Assembly: GCF_012933445.1 (NCBI RefSeq)
Contig: NZ_JABBNC010000030.1
Coordinates: 1-64,000 of the forward strand
Length of the DNA stretch: 64,000 nt
Reading direction: 5' to 3'
From: Actinoplanes sp. TBRC 11911
Lineage (GTDB): Bacteria; Actinomycetota; Actinomycetes; Mycobacteriales; Micromonosporaceae
Position numbers and translations under genes: made by a program. The stretch's first letter is position 1. Each line of letters begins with the position of its first letter. Below the pieces are notes generated by a model. The model worked only from the letters and a program-made list of their open reading frames with translations, was not told the origin of the DNA and ran no database searches. Shown here in pieces: positions 35,471 through 44,041 of the stretch.

Positions 35471-36442
35471 TCACCACGCCCAGGCCTCGGGTGACGGCCC
35501 GCCCTTGCCGATCGGCGGGAAGATCTCCTCGAGGGCCGCCAGGTCCACCTTGGTGGTCAACGCACGCAGCGGCAGCTCCAGCTGATCCGCCGACCGCGGG
35601 CCCAGCACCGGCGCGGTCACCTCCGGACGCGACAGCAGCCACGCGATCGCCACCGTGGTCGGTTCCTCGCCCAGCTCGACGCACAGGTCCTCGAAACGCG
35701 CGATCGCGGCCCGATGTGGCTCCACCCGGTCGGGAGCGTGCAGCACGCTGCGGCCCGGAGAACCGTCTCGCATTTTCCGCAACGCCCCGGACAACGCTCC
35801 GAAATGCAGCGGCGAATAGGGCAGGATGCCGATTCCCAGCGCGGCCGCGGCGGGCAGCACCTCCAATTCGGCATGCCGTGTCAGCAGGTTGTAGCGGACC
35901 TGCTCGCTCACGATCCCCAGATAGTGACGGCGCTCGGCGGCCGACTGCGCGCGGGCGAGATGCCAGCCGGCGAAGTTCGACGTACCGGCGTACCGGATCT
36001 TGCCCTGGAAGGAAAGGGTTTCGAAGGCCTGCCAGATCTCCTCCCACGGGGTGCGCCGGTCGATGTGGTGCATCTGGAACAGGTCGATCCAGTCGGTGCC
36101 CAGGCGACGCAACGACGCCTCGCACGACGCGATGATGTGCCGCGCGGAAAGGCCGCCGTCGTTCGGCCACGCGGACATCGGCACGAACACTTTGGTGGCG
36201 ACGACCATCTTGTCGCGCGCGCCCGACTTCGCCAGCCAGGCGCCCAGGAATTGCTCCGCTAAACCGTCGCCGTCCGTCCGCCCGTACATGTTGGCCGTGT
36301 CGATGAAGTTGATGCCGGCGTCCAGGGCCGCGTCGAGGATGGCGTGGCTGTCCGGCTCGTCGAGCTGCCAGCCGAAATTCATGGTGCCGACGCACAGACG
36401 GCTCACGCTCAATCCGGTACGCCCGAGGGAGGTGTATTCCAT
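35471..36442 (-). CDS. Aldo/keto reductase
   Basis: A 323-residue NADPH-dependent AKR starting at ATG 36442 (MEYTSLGRTGLSVSRLCVG); longer frames upstream are non-coding in character. The catalytic tetrad is visible: Asp and Tyr in FIDTANMYG, Lys in VATKVFV and His in FQMHHIDR. The cofactor-binding region ILPYSPL and the later LGPRSADQLE are typical. It belongs to the YajO/potassium-channel-beta-like AKRs acting on small aldehydes or ketones. It diverges from the ArsR-type regulator 62 bp away, which may control it. Confidence 0.88.
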   Translation of the reverse strand: MEYTSLGRTGLSVSRLCVGTMNFGWQLDEPDSHAILDAALDAGINFIDTANMYGRTDGDGLAEQFLGAWLAKSGARDKMVVATKVFVPMSAWPNDGGLSARHIIASCEASLRRLGTDWIDLFQMHHIDRRTPWEEIWQAFETLSFQGKIRYAGTSNFAGWHLARAQSAAERRHYLGIVSEQVRYNLLTRHAELEVLPAAAALGIGILPYSPLHFGALSGALRKMRDGSPGRSVLHAPDRVEPHRAAIARFEDLCVELGEEPTTVAIAWLLSRPEVTAPVLGPRSADQLELPLRALTTKVDLAALEEIFPPIGKGGPSPEAWAW

Positions 36443-36504
36443 GCCCGCACGGTAGGCGGGGACGCGCCCGATCCCGAGCCGTTCGATCGTGCTCGAATGG
36501 TGGC

Positions 36505-37449
36505 ATGGTGATTCGGTTCGAGTTCGGGGCGGCGGACCTGGCCGGGCTGCGGTTCGCGCACTCGCCCATGGCCGAGATGGTGGCCAGCCTGTTCGCCCGC
36601 CGATCAACCTCGTTCCGGTACGCGTCGTGGCGCCGCGGCGTGTCCCTCGACGACCTCCCGGTGCTGCGTGCGGTGGTGGACGGCCCGCTCGGCTACGCCC
36701 CGGACTTCCTCACGCCGGTGCCCCGGGTCCCCCGCCCGGCGCTGTCCGACGAGCTGCGCGCGATCGCCGCCACCGACCCGGGCACGGCCGTCGAGCAGGT
36801 GCTGGCCGGTTGGCGAGGACACACCGCACCGCCGGAGATGACCTGGTTCGCCACCCAGCCCCGCAAGGCACTCGCCGCGTTGTCCGTCGAGCTCCGCCGC
36901 TACTTCGACCACGCCCTGGCGCCGCTCTGGCCGCGTCTGCGCACCCTGGCCGACACGGAGATCGCCGCGCGGTCCCGGGCCGCCGCCGAGCGTGGCCCCC
37001 GGGTGATGGTCGACGGCCTGCACCCACGGCTGGCGTGGGACGGCTCGGCTTTACTCATCAAATATCCGGAAAAGTCGGGTGAGTGGCCGAGCGTCGGCGA
37101 CCTCACGCTGCTCCCCACCGCCTTCGCCGGCGATCACGTCTTCGCGATGCGAGACGCGCTCTGGTACGCCCCGCGAGGCCACGGAGCGGTCTGGGGCCAC
37201 GAACCACCCCGGACCGACCCCCTGGCCGCCCTGATCGGACCCACCCGCGCCCGGGTGCTGGCCCTGCTCGCCCGGCCGCAGAGCACCGGCGAGGTGGCCG
37301 CCGCGATGCGCCTCGCCCCGGCCACCGCTTCGCACCATCTGACCACGCTGCGCGACGCCGGGCTGGTGGCGCCCACTCGCGACGGTCGGCGCCTGCTGTA
37401 TCACCGGACAGCTCTGGGTGACCAGCTCGGTGCGGCGGCTCCACAATGA
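36505..37449 (+). CDS. ArsR-type winged-helix regulator with N-terminal DUF5937-like domain
   Basis: A 314-residue regulator. The N-terminal two thirds (FEFGAADLAGLRFAHSPMAE) is the domain often fused to actinobacterial ArsR-like regulators. The C-terminal winged helix reads RARVLALLARPQSTGEVAAA then APATASHHLTTLRDAGLVAP and GRRLLYHRT. There are no clear metal-binding cysteines, so it probably senses something else or responds to partners. It diverges from the aldo/keto reductase and overlaps the next small gene by four bases. The tract IKYPEKSGEWP comes from an AT-rich stretch similar to others in the window. Confidence 0.82.
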   Translation: MVIRFEFGAADLAGLRFAHSPMAEMVASLFARRSTSFRYASWRRGVSLDDLPVLRAVVDGPLGYAPDFLTPVPRVPRPALSDELRAIAATDPGTAVEQVLAGWRGHTAPPEMTWFATQPRKALAALSVELRRYFDHALAPLWPRLRTLADTEIAARSRAAAERGPRVMVDGLHPRLAWDGSALLIKYPEKSGEWPSVGDLTLLPTAFAGDHVFAMRDALWYAPRGHGAVWGHEPPRTDPLAALIGPTRARVLALLARPQSTGEVAAAMRLAPATASHHLTTLRDAGLVAPTRDGRRLLYHRTALGDQLGAAAPQ

Positions 37450-37751
37450 CAGGCATGGACGTGCTCGTCGTGGTGGAGGACCCGGCCGGCTATCGCGCGG
37501 CGATCGAGGCGTGGCGGCGTACGGCAAGCGTGGTTGAGGAATTTGCGCCGTGGGTCGCGGTGTGCCGGCTGGACGGTGCCGCCCCCGACGTGCCCGGCGT
37601 GCGCTGGTACACCGGGGCGGTACCGCAGGACGTGCTGTTACGCCTCGAACCGCCGGCCCGCGTGTTCATCGCCGCCTGGCGGGACCGGCAGCGTCCCGAC
37701 GCGCCGCCGGGCGGCCCGACGTGGGCCGAACGCGGCTACGTCGAGCCCTAA
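37446..37751 (+). CDS. Small protein of unknown function coupled to the ArsR-type gene
   Basis: A 101-residue protein whose ATG overlaps the regulator stop (ATGA); the second ATG at 37455 is possible. The start MDVLVVVEDPAGYRAAIEAW looks like a small alpha/beta protein. No family is recognised. Its TAA overlaps the stop of the convergent amidoligase gene by four bases. Confidence 0.65.
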   Translation: MTGMDVLVVVEDPAGYRAAIEAWRRTASVVEEFAPWVAVCRLDGAAPDVPGVRWYTGAVPQDVLLRLEPPARVFIAAWRDRQRPDAPPGGPTWAERGYVEP

Positions 37752-38812
37752 CGTTCCGCCAGCGCACCCGCCGCCATCTCCATCAGCTCCTCGATCGCGG
37801 CCTCCGGGACGGCCGGCGGCCGCGGGATCGGCGTGGGATTCTCGCAGCGGTCCAGCAGCAGCTCCACCAGCGCGGCCATGTTCACGATCTCGTCGGCCGA
37901 GATCGAGCCCGGCAGGATGCGGATCTCCACCGTGTCCCGGATCGGCTGCTCGGCGAACAACTGGGTCAGGTTGACGTCGAAGAACTTCGTCAGGCCGCCC
38001 TCCTTGGCCGCCGCCCGCAACGTCTCGAAGCTCGGCACCCCGGCGACCGCGGCCACCAGCGGCTCCGGCAGCGGCGCCAGGCGGCGGCACTCCGGGTTGG
38101 TGCGCAGCAAGGCCCGCAACGGCTCCCGCCAGTACGCGAACAGGCGTACCACATTGGCCAGAGCCGCCGCCTCACGGAACGGCGCGCCGTCCACGTGCAG
38201 ATGGACGGCGGCCTCCAAGGGAACCGTGAAACCCAGTTCCCGGGCCGGTTCGAGCAGCTCGGACAGCGCCGCGTGGTGATCGGCGGGCAACGGCGGGGTG
38301 ACGATCTCGCAGGGCCGGTCGCGTTCCCCGCCCAGCGGCGCGGCCAGCGCGATCGTCGCCCCGGACGGGTCGTCCAGCCGGTAGATGTCGCCGTGCTGCT
38401 GCACCTTGACGCCCCACAGCTTGCCCGCACCGGCCAGCGAGCCGCCGAGCTTGCCGCCCGGATCGCTGTGCCGGGCCAGCAACGCCAGCAGCCGCGAGTC
38501 GTCGCTGAGGATGCGGAACTCGCCGTTGGCGGGCGCCGCGCGCGGGTCGAGCCCGGCCAGCAACGTCACGTCGTCGACCAGCGTGCACAGCGGTTCGAGA
38601 TTCTTGCGCCGCACCTCGAACCCGCGGGTCAGGTGCAGGAACCGGCCCAGCCCGGGAACCAGGGACGGCTCGCTGTCGTGATGCCACACCGGCCGGTACC
38701 GGCCGCCGGCCCGCGCGGCCAGCTCGGTCGCGAGGGTCCGGCGGTTGCGGCCGGCCGGGGCCATCAACTCGATCTCGAAGCCGATGCGCCGGCGCAGTGT
38801 CGGTGTCGTCAT
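37748..38812 (-). CDS. Putative amidoligase (ATP-grasp-like/COOH-NH2 ligase family)
   Basis: A 354-residue amidoligase_2-like protein starting at ATG 38812, which overlaps the upstream stop. Family features include RRRIGFEIELMAPAG at the start, an AAVHLHVDGAPF strand, WREPLRALLRTNPECRRL, and the late EIRILPG strand with conserved acidic and basic residues. The family is predicted to form amide bonds between carboxylates and amines, often on peptides or cell-wall material. It is the third gene of a tightly overlapping operon with an ECF sigma factor and a repeat membrane protein, which suggests an envelope-linked ligation switched on by a dedicated sigma factor. The substrate is unknown. Confidence 0.75.
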   Translation of the reverse strand: MTTPTLRRRIGFEIELMAPAGRNRRTLATELAARAGGRYRPVWHHDSEPSLVPGLGRFLHLTRGFEVRRKNLEPLCTLVDDVTLLAGLDPRAAPANGEFRILSDDSRLLALLARHSDPGGKLGGSLAGAGKLWGVKVQQHGDIYRLDDPSGATIALAAPLGGERDRPCEIVTPPLPADHHAALSELLEPARELGFTVPLEAAVHLHVDGAPFREAAALANVVRLFAYWREPLRALLRTNPECRRLAPLPEPLVAAVAGVPSFETLRAAAKEGGLTKFFDVNLTQLFAEQPIRDTVEIRILPGSISADEIVNMAALVELLLDRCENPTPIPRPPAVPEAAIEELMEMAAGALAER

Positions 38813-39606
38813 GGCGCGATCGGCAGTTTCTGGCCCGCGAGCAGCCGCTTGCCGCCCTCCACCTTCGCCTCGTACGGGCCGGGGGTGTGCCACAGCCCGG
38901 CCAGCTTGTTCGCGTCGGACGCGGTGTAGCCGGCGTCGAAGAACGCCTTCACCCGCTTCTCCTCCAGCGTCGGCGGCTGGTCGGCCGGCGACGTCGCGGA
39001 CCCCGGCTTGATCGGCAGGGTCTGACCGGCGAGCAGCCGCTTGCCGCCCTCGATCTTGGCGTCGTCCGGCGACTGCAGCTTCCACAGCTTGGCCAGCTCG
39101 GTCGCGTCGTCGTAGTCGTAGCCGGCCGAGGCGAACGCGTCGAGCTTCGGATCGCCGGTCTGCACCGACGGCGGCACCGGAAGCTCCTCGCCCTGGAGCA
39201 GCATCCGCCCGGCCTTGACCTTGACGTCGCCGATGTCACCGGACATGTGCCAAAGCTGGGCGAGCTGCCGGGCGCTGTTGAGGTCGTAGCCGGCCGACAG
39301 ATAAGTCTGCGTCGCCTGCTCAATCTCGGCGGCGCTGAGCGAGGGGGTGGGCGACGGCGACGCGGGTGCCGTCGCCGCGGGCTGGTGGTTGACGGCGGGT
39401 GCGCTGTGCAGCGCGTTGGGCACGGTGACGATGCCGGCGATCAGACCGGCCCCGACGACGAGCCCGCCCGCGGCTGCGGCACCGCGACGCCGCCACTTGT
39501 AGGTCCGGGACAGCTCCTGCACCCGCGCATAGACCGCGGCCGGGTCCGGGGCCAGGCTCTCATGGGCTTGGAACGCCTCACGCAGCTGCTCTTCGGGCGT
39601 GCTCAC
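38809..39606 (-). CDS. Single-pass membrane protein with three AGYD-type repeats; candidate anti-sigma partner
   Basis: A 265-residue protein: a short cytoplasmic helix-rich N-terminus (MSTPEEQLREAFQAHESLAP), one membrane helix (about 42-62), a Pro/Thr/Ser linker, and three extracytoplasmic repeats of about 55 residues. Each repeat reads roughly AGYDxxDAxxLAxLW, then xDAKxEGGKRLLAGQxLPIxP. The N-terminus resembles those of proteins encoded directly after SigE-type sigma genes. Its four-base overlaps with the sigma gene and the amidoligase gene show translational coupling. An anti-sigma role with the repeats as sensor is inferred; there is no ZAS zinc motif. Confidence 0.7.
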   Translation of the reverse strand: MSTPEEQLREAFQAHESLAPDPAAVYARVQELSRTYKWRRRGAAAAGGLVVGAGLIAGIVTVPNALHSAPAVNHQPAATAPASPSPTPSLSAAEIEQATQTYLSAGYDLNSARQLAQLWHMSGDIGDVKVKAGRMLLQGEELPVPPSVQTGDPKLDAFASAGYDYDDATELAKLWKLQSPDDAKIEGGKRLLAGQTLPIKPGSATSPADQPPTLEEKRVKAFFDAGYTASDANKLAGLWHTPGPYEAKVEGGKRLLAGQKLPIAP

Positions 39607-40136
39607 GACTTCTCCTTGGCTAATTCCCGCGGCTGCAGCTCCGACGACAGCCGGAGGGTCTTGAGAGCCTTCGAAGCCTGGCTACGCACCGTCGCGGCGG
39701 TGCAGCCCAGCAGGTCACCGATCGCGTCGTCGTCGAGCTGCTCGTAGTAGCGCAGCACCAGCACCGCCCGCTGCTTGCGCCCGAGCGACGCCAGCCGGGA
39801 CCACAGCTCGTCCGCTTCGACGATGCTCTGCGCGTGGTCGCGCACGCTCACGCGCGCGTCGCCGAGGTCCACCAGCCGCTCCCCCACCGCGTGAATGTTG
39901 CGCACCGCCCACGTCCGCCGCCACGACAAGTACTCATTTAAGATCATTCGCCGCACGTACGCCTCGGGTGAGTCGGCGCCGCTGATCCGGCGCCATCGCA
40001 CCTGGGCCCGCGCCAGCACCTCCTGGACGACGTCCTGCGCAAGCTCGCGGTCGCCGGTGAGGACGACCGCGTACCGGAGCAGGCTCGGGAGGCGGGCCAC
40101 CGCGAATTGCTCGAAGGTCACGGAGCTATGACGCAT
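39603..40136 (-). CDS. SigE-family ECF RNA polymerase sigma factor
   Basis: A 177-residue ECF sigma factor of the actinobacterial SigE family. Region 2 reads LLRYAVVLTGDRELAQDVVQEVL then SPEAYVRRMILNEYLSWRR, and region 4 reads LGRKQRAVLVLRYYEQLDDD then IGDLLGCTAATVRSQASKAL. It starts at ATG 40136 with a weak ribosome-binding site; an in-frame GTG six codons in is possible. It heads the operon with the repeat membrane protein and amidoligase. Confidence 0.9.
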   Translation of the reverse strand: MRHSSVTFEQFAVARLPSLLRYAVVLTGDRELAQDVVQEVLARAQVRWRRISGADSPEAYVRRMILNEYLSWRRTWAVRNIHAVGERLVDLGDARVSVRDHAQSIVEADELWSRLASLGRKQRAVLVLRYYEQLDDDAIGDLLGCTAATVRSQASKALKTLRLSSELQPRELAKEKS

Positions 40137-40234
40137 GCGGGGACCGCTTTGTGTAATGGCCGCCAGAACATTTTCGAGGAGTCATCAGTCCGCCAGGTTA
40201 CGCCGCCGGTGACCACATCAGAGTGATCGTGCGG

Positions 40235-41068
40235 TTACCCTGCGGCGGCGGCGAGGATCGTCGCGCAGGCCGCCGAAGCCGCGACGCACATCAATGTCAC
40301 AGGCAGTTGCCACGGCACCACCGCGTCGGTGAACCGCACCAGCACCGCCAGCCCCAGCACCGCGACCAGCGTGACGGCGAAAACCATCGCGGAGACGTGC
40401 GCGAGAATCTCCCGCCCCTTGCCCGTACGCCTCAGCCCACCGGCCGGAACCCGCAGCGACTCGGCGTACGCGTCCGCGACACTCACGAGACTGGCCGCGT
40501 CGACGATGTCCCGCTCGGCCGCGCTCAGCCGCCCCAGTTCCGCTCTCGCGCGTTCGTGCCCAGGATCAAGACCCAGAGCTTTCCCGTACGCCTCCCGCGC
40601 CGCACCCGGCCGCGCCGCCGCGAACAGCGCAGCCCCGTACGCGACGTGCAGGTCAGCGTCATAGAACGCGATCTCCGCCCCGGCCTCGAGCACCCGCCCG
40701 GCCTCGGCGACCCGCCCCGCCGCGAGCAGCGCCCGCCCGTGCCGTTCGAGCAGCCGCGGATGCCCCGGCTCCGCCGCACAGGCCTGCTCGGCAGCGGTGA
40801 TCGCCAGCTCGTGCCGCCCGTTGGCCGAATAGGCGGCACTGACCCAGAACAGCGTCTCGACATCCCCCGGCTCCAGCCGCAGCGCCACCCGTGCCGCTTC
40901 AAGCGCCTCGCCCGAGCGGCCGAGCGCGAGGTGAGCGCGCGTCAGCAGCAGCCAGGCCCCGAGGTTGCGGGGGTCGCGCCCGACGACGGGCGCCAGCAGC
41001 GTGGCCGCGTGGCCGGCGCGCCCACGCGCGAGCAGCTCACCAGCGTGATCGAGGATATCGGTCTGCAC
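40235..41068 (-). CDS. TPR-repeat protein with two C-terminal membrane helices
   Basis: A 277-residue protein from GTG 41068 (VQTDILDHAGELLARG); longer frames reach 41137 without support. About five tetratricopeptide repeats (PRNLGAWLLLTRAHLALG, ETLFWVSAAYSANGRHELA, DADLHVAYGAALFAAARPG) are followed by a basic stretch and two helices (VSAMVFAVTLVAVLGLAVLV and LPVTLMCVAASAACATILA). The TPR part is therefore a cytoplasmic scaffold tethered to the membrane. It lies 98 bp upstream of the sigma gene in the same direction and could feed the same regulon. Confidence 0.75.
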   Translation of the reverse strand: MQTDILDHAGELLARGRAGHAATLLAPVVGRDPRNLGAWLLLTRAHLALGRSGEALEAARVALRLEPGDVETLFWVSAAYSANGRHELAITAAEQACAAEPGHPRLLERHGRALLAAGRVAEAGRVLEAGAEIAFYDADLHVAYGAALFAAARPGAAREAYGKALGLDPGHERARAELGRLSAAERDIVDAASLVSVADAYAESLRVPAGGLRRTGKGREILAHVSAMVFAVTLVAVLGLAVLVRFTDAVVPWQLPVTLMCVAASAACATILAAAAG

Positions 41069-41734
41069 GCCCCACCATTCGACCCCGCCCCGAGCAACTT
41101 GCACCCCACCCCGGGTGCGTCCTGGTTGCGCCGCCACCGCAGCCGAGAGAGAGCGCCTCAGTCCAGGTCAGCCACTCGAATCCCGCGCACCGCCCCGGCC
41201 ACGCGAGGCCGCCACGCCCCCGCAACCGCCCCAAACGCAGCCGCATCCCCAACTCCGACCCCTCGTGCCACCAGCGTGATCACCCCACCCACCATCACCC
41301 CTGCAACCAACCGCATCACCACCAGGCCGACCACCACCACCAGGCCGACCGCCACCACCACGAGGCCGACCACCACCACCAGGCCCACCACCACCACGCC
41401 GACCGCCACCGCAACGGCACCCCCACGCCGCCACGCAGGTGTGGCATGAGGGACGACGTGCAAGCCCGCAACCGCCCCTAAACGCCGAGCCGGCCCGCAC
41501 CCCCCTCTAACTCCCACCCTCTCGCCACCTGCGTGATCACGGCACACCATCGCCTCCACGCCGACTGCCACCACGACGAGGCGCGGGTGCGTACCCTGCG
41601 CCGCGGACGTTTGCCCACGCTGCCGGAGATGCTGAGCTGGCAGTCACATCGCCCGGTGCGGCTGAGGCTGGGGGAAAGTGGCATCCGAATGAGGATGCCG
41701 TTCGGCGCGCCGGGCTGCCGGCCGCGATGGGCGG
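41069..41734. other. Low-complexity intergenic region, possible hydrophobic ORF
   Basis: A minus-strand frame (41158-41574, 138 codons) reads through an 18-bp-type microsatellite at about 41320-41410 and encodes VVVVGLVVVVGLVVV-like segments. Third-position GC is clearly lower than in neighbouring genes and no ribosome-binding site is seen, so I do not call it a gene. The plus strand of the same tract is rich in CACCACCACCAGGCCGAC repeats. Confidence 0.5.
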
Positions 41735-42320
41735 AGCTCTGAGCGCTGCCAGTCCCCCTCCGACTCTGGCCACGCTCGGCGGCCATGGCGGCGCTCGTGC
41801 GGGGCCGCGCTACCTGCCGCCAGTCACCCTCATCGTTGCGCGCGGATCCCAGCCGGTGATCTCCTGCCAGCGGGTCAGCCGTTTGCACGGCCGAATATGC
41901 GGCTTGTCACTCCTGATACGCCACCCGTGCCTGCCCGATATCTCATCTCACTATATGGACAATCCGACCGCATCCTGAACTTATTGCAGACCTTGGAGAG
42001 TTGCGCCCACATACGAGCCATAACTCTCCAAGGTTCACTATGAGCCGGGAAAAGCTCGGGGATAAAAGCCGCAGGCCGGGAGGAATGTCCGTCTACATCG
42101 GACACAAATCCCACCTGGCGGACGCGAATTCACCATGTGGGCGCCGATCCTAGATAGCGGGCACCATTCCCGAATGCTGACACACGCAGCGCCCTCCGCC
42201 GCAGGTTCGGCCTTTGTCGCGGCGATATTGACTCGGTGCGTTTACGGGCGGCGAGCGCGGTTTACCGAGCCCTTAATCGCATGCCATTCGATGTCCGCCG
42301 GATATATCGGATATGTGCAC
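41735..42320 (-). repeat. Left arm of a long imperfect inverted repeat, containing hairpin element copy C
   Basis: Read on the minus strand, this stretch matches 45790-46290 over most of its length, with a roughly 45-bp insertion near 42235-42280. Its hairpin lies at 41989-42036 (stem ACCTTGGAGAGTT / AACTCTCCAAGGT, loop the reverse complement of ATGGCTCGTATGTGGGCGC). The 20-bp units, AT-rich motif GGATATATCGGATATG and the GTGCGGGGCCGCGC segment are all shared with the right arm. Confidence 0.85.
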
Positions 42321-42682
42321 GACGATGGACGGGGCCGCCGCCGCGCTGGCGAACGGAAGCCTAGCGAGCACGAACCGCGGGACGTCACGGGCGAGCCGGG
42401 AAAGCGCGATCGCGAGCAGGTCGGACTCGGTGCCGCCGGGCAGAGCGCGAGACAGGCCGCTGACGGCCCGGAACCGGCTGACGGCCCGGAACCGGTCGCG
42501 CGGGTCGTCCGCGAGACGCCGGCCGACGATCAACGTCGCCGGGCGGCCGGCGTGCCGGGCAGGCGCGAGGATTTGCCGCGGAAGCTCATGCCGACGACCG
42601 TAAACCCGGTATATACACCGAGTGCATACCCTTCAAGTGGTCATGGCGTTACAGTCGGCTCAGAGCCGACCGGGAGGCACCT
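42321..42682 (-). other. Intergenic stretch with a possible decayed ORF
   Basis: A minus-strand frame ending inside the left arm (42273-42533) reads GTESDLLAIALSRLARDVPR and RFVLARLPFASAAAAPS. It contains an internal 18-bp direct duplication (RFRAVS twice). It has no start with a ribosome-binding site and terminates in repeat DNA, so it may be the remains of a gene interrupted by the repeat. The last 80 bp hold the HdeD promoter. Confidence 0.35.
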
Positions 42683-43273
42683 ATGTCGTCGCTGGATCAG
42701 AACACGACCGTCATCCCCGAGACCGCCCCCGCCAGCGCCGACAAGCGCACCGAAAAGATGCTGTGGTGGCTGGCCATCGCCGGCGCGGCCGCCTCCGTCG
42801 TGCTCGGTGTCGTCGTGCTGGCCTGGCCGGACGCGACGCTGTTCGTGGGCGCCGTGCTGTTCGGGGTGTGGCTGCTCGTGCACGGCATCATCAACATCGT
42901 CAACGCCATCACCGCGCACGCCGGCGACACCGCGGCCCGGGCCCTGACCGCCGTGATCGGTGTCCTGTTCATCATCGCGGGCGTGGTCTGCCTGCGGCAT
43001 CTGCTGCTCTCGCTGCTGGCCATCGCCACGCTGATCGGCATCACCTGGCTGATCGGCGGGATCGCGAGCCTGGTCAACGCGTTCAGCGGCCATCATGCCG
43101 CGGGCGCCCGCTGGGTCGTGGCCGCGCTGGGTGCCATCACCGCGATCGGCGGCCTCGTCGTGCTGGTGTGGCCGGGCCCGTCGCTGGCCACGCTGGTCGC
43201 GCTGATCGGCATCTGGCTGATCGTCGTGGGCCTGATGCAGCTGTTCCTGGTGCTGCGGACCAGGCCGGCCTAA
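42683..43273 (+). CDS. HdeD/DUF308 family membrane protein
   Basis: A 196-residue integral membrane protein with six helices arranged as repeated pairs: WLAIAGAAASVVLGVVVLAW, LFVGAVLFGVWLLVHGIINIVN, ALTAVIGVLFIIAGVVCL, LLSLLAIATLIGITWLIGG, WVVAALGAITAIGGLVVLVW and LATLVALIGIWLIVVGLMQL. The WPD/WPG turns after helices 1 and 5 are typical of HdeD. E. coli HdeD is linked to acid stress; here the role is only stress-associated by analogy. The ATG follows GGGAGG. It is the only plus-strand gene of normal size inside the inverted-repeat-bounded segment. Confidence 0.85.
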   Translation: MSSLDQNTTVIPETAPASADKRTEKMLWWLAIAGAAASVVLGVVVLAWPDATLFVGAVLFGVWLLVHGIINIVNAITAHAGDTAARALTAVIGVLFIIAGVVCLRHLLLSLLAIATLIGITWLIGGIASLVNAFSGHHAAGARWVVAALGAITAIGGLVVLVWPGPSLATLVALIGIWLIVVGLMQLFLVLRTRPA

Positions 43274-43351
43274 GGGCGAAAACTCCTCAACCCCGGCCCC
43301 CGTACGCCGATACGGAGGCCGGTTGCAGTTGTGGAGCTAAAGGAGACCCTG

Positions 43352-43525
43352 ATGGTTAACGGCATCGCGAGCACCCGGTGGGCCACGCACATCGCCTTCA
43401 CCGACGCCCGGCGGATCACCCAGAAGCTCAGCGCCGACCTGGCCGCCGGAGCCGACCCGCGGGTCATCGCCGAGGACCGGGCCGCGGTGGCGCAGAGCCG
43501 GGGCCGGCTAGATCAGTTGGTCTAG
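43352..43525 (+). CDS. Small protein (57 residues) of unknown function
   Basis: ATG 43352 follows AAAGGAG by seven bases, a better start than the GTG at 43331. The product (MVNGIASTRWATHIAFTDAR then AEDRAAVAQSRGRLDQLV) is hydrophilic and helical, without cysteines or a membrane segment. Its last 18 bp overlap the 3' end of the convergent TetR gene. Confidence 0.55.
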   Translation: MVNGIASTRWATHIAFTDARRITQKLSADLAAGADPRVIAEDRAAVAQSRGRLDQLV

Positions 43526-44041
43526 GAGCAGCGAGACCGCGGCGACGAAAGCCTCGTTGTCCACCGTCTCGTCCCACGCCGTCTGCAACACCAGCCCCTG
43601 ATAGATCGCGATGAACACGCGAGCCATCGCATCCGGGTCGGGCGCGGACGACAGCAACGCGGCGGCCGCGGCCCGGGGATCGTCCACATTGCGCCGCGAC
43701 AACGCCAGGATCGCCGGGTCCCGCAGCGCCTCGGCCCACACCTGGACGCCCAGACGCAGGCGCGACGCGTTCGCCGGATCGCCCACCGACCGCAGATACG
43801 ACAGGTACGACGCCGCGTCCTTGATGGACTCGCGCTGATCGTGCCACTCGTCGACGATCGCCGCGATGACATCGTCCTTGCCGGTGAAGTAGCGATACAC
43901 CAGACCGGCACTGATCCCCGACTCGCGCACGATGTCCTGCATCGACGTGCGGTGGAAGCCGTCGCGCGCGAAGCACCGCCCGGCCGCGTCCAGGATCTGC
44001 CGCCGGCGGGCCGCCAGATACGAAGCACTGACCTTCGGCAT
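43508..44041 (-). CDS. TetR family transcriptional regulator
   Basis: A 177-residue TetR protein: ARRRQILDAAGRCFARDGFH and SMQDIVRESGISAGLVYRYF make up the DNA-binding domain, followed by a ligand domain (AcrR-like). Its ATG shares a base with the methyltransferase stop (TGATG), so the two are translationally coupled. The dyad at 44906-44921 upstream of the methyltransferase is the likely autoregulatory operator. Confidence 0.9.
   Translation of the reverse strand: MPKVSASYLAARRRQILDAAGRCFARDGFHRTSMQDIVRESGISAGLVYRYFTGKDDVIAAIVDEWHDQRESIKDAASYLSYLRSVGDPANASRLRLGVQVWAEALRDPAILALSRRNVDDPRAAAAALLSSAPDPDAMARVFIAIYQGLVLQTAWDETVDNEAFVAAVSLLLDQLI

Noticed and set aside
41158..41574. Hydrophobic 138-codon minus-strand gene
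   Set aside because: It is dominated by a microsatellite, has lower third-position GC than neighbours and lacks a ribosome-binding site.
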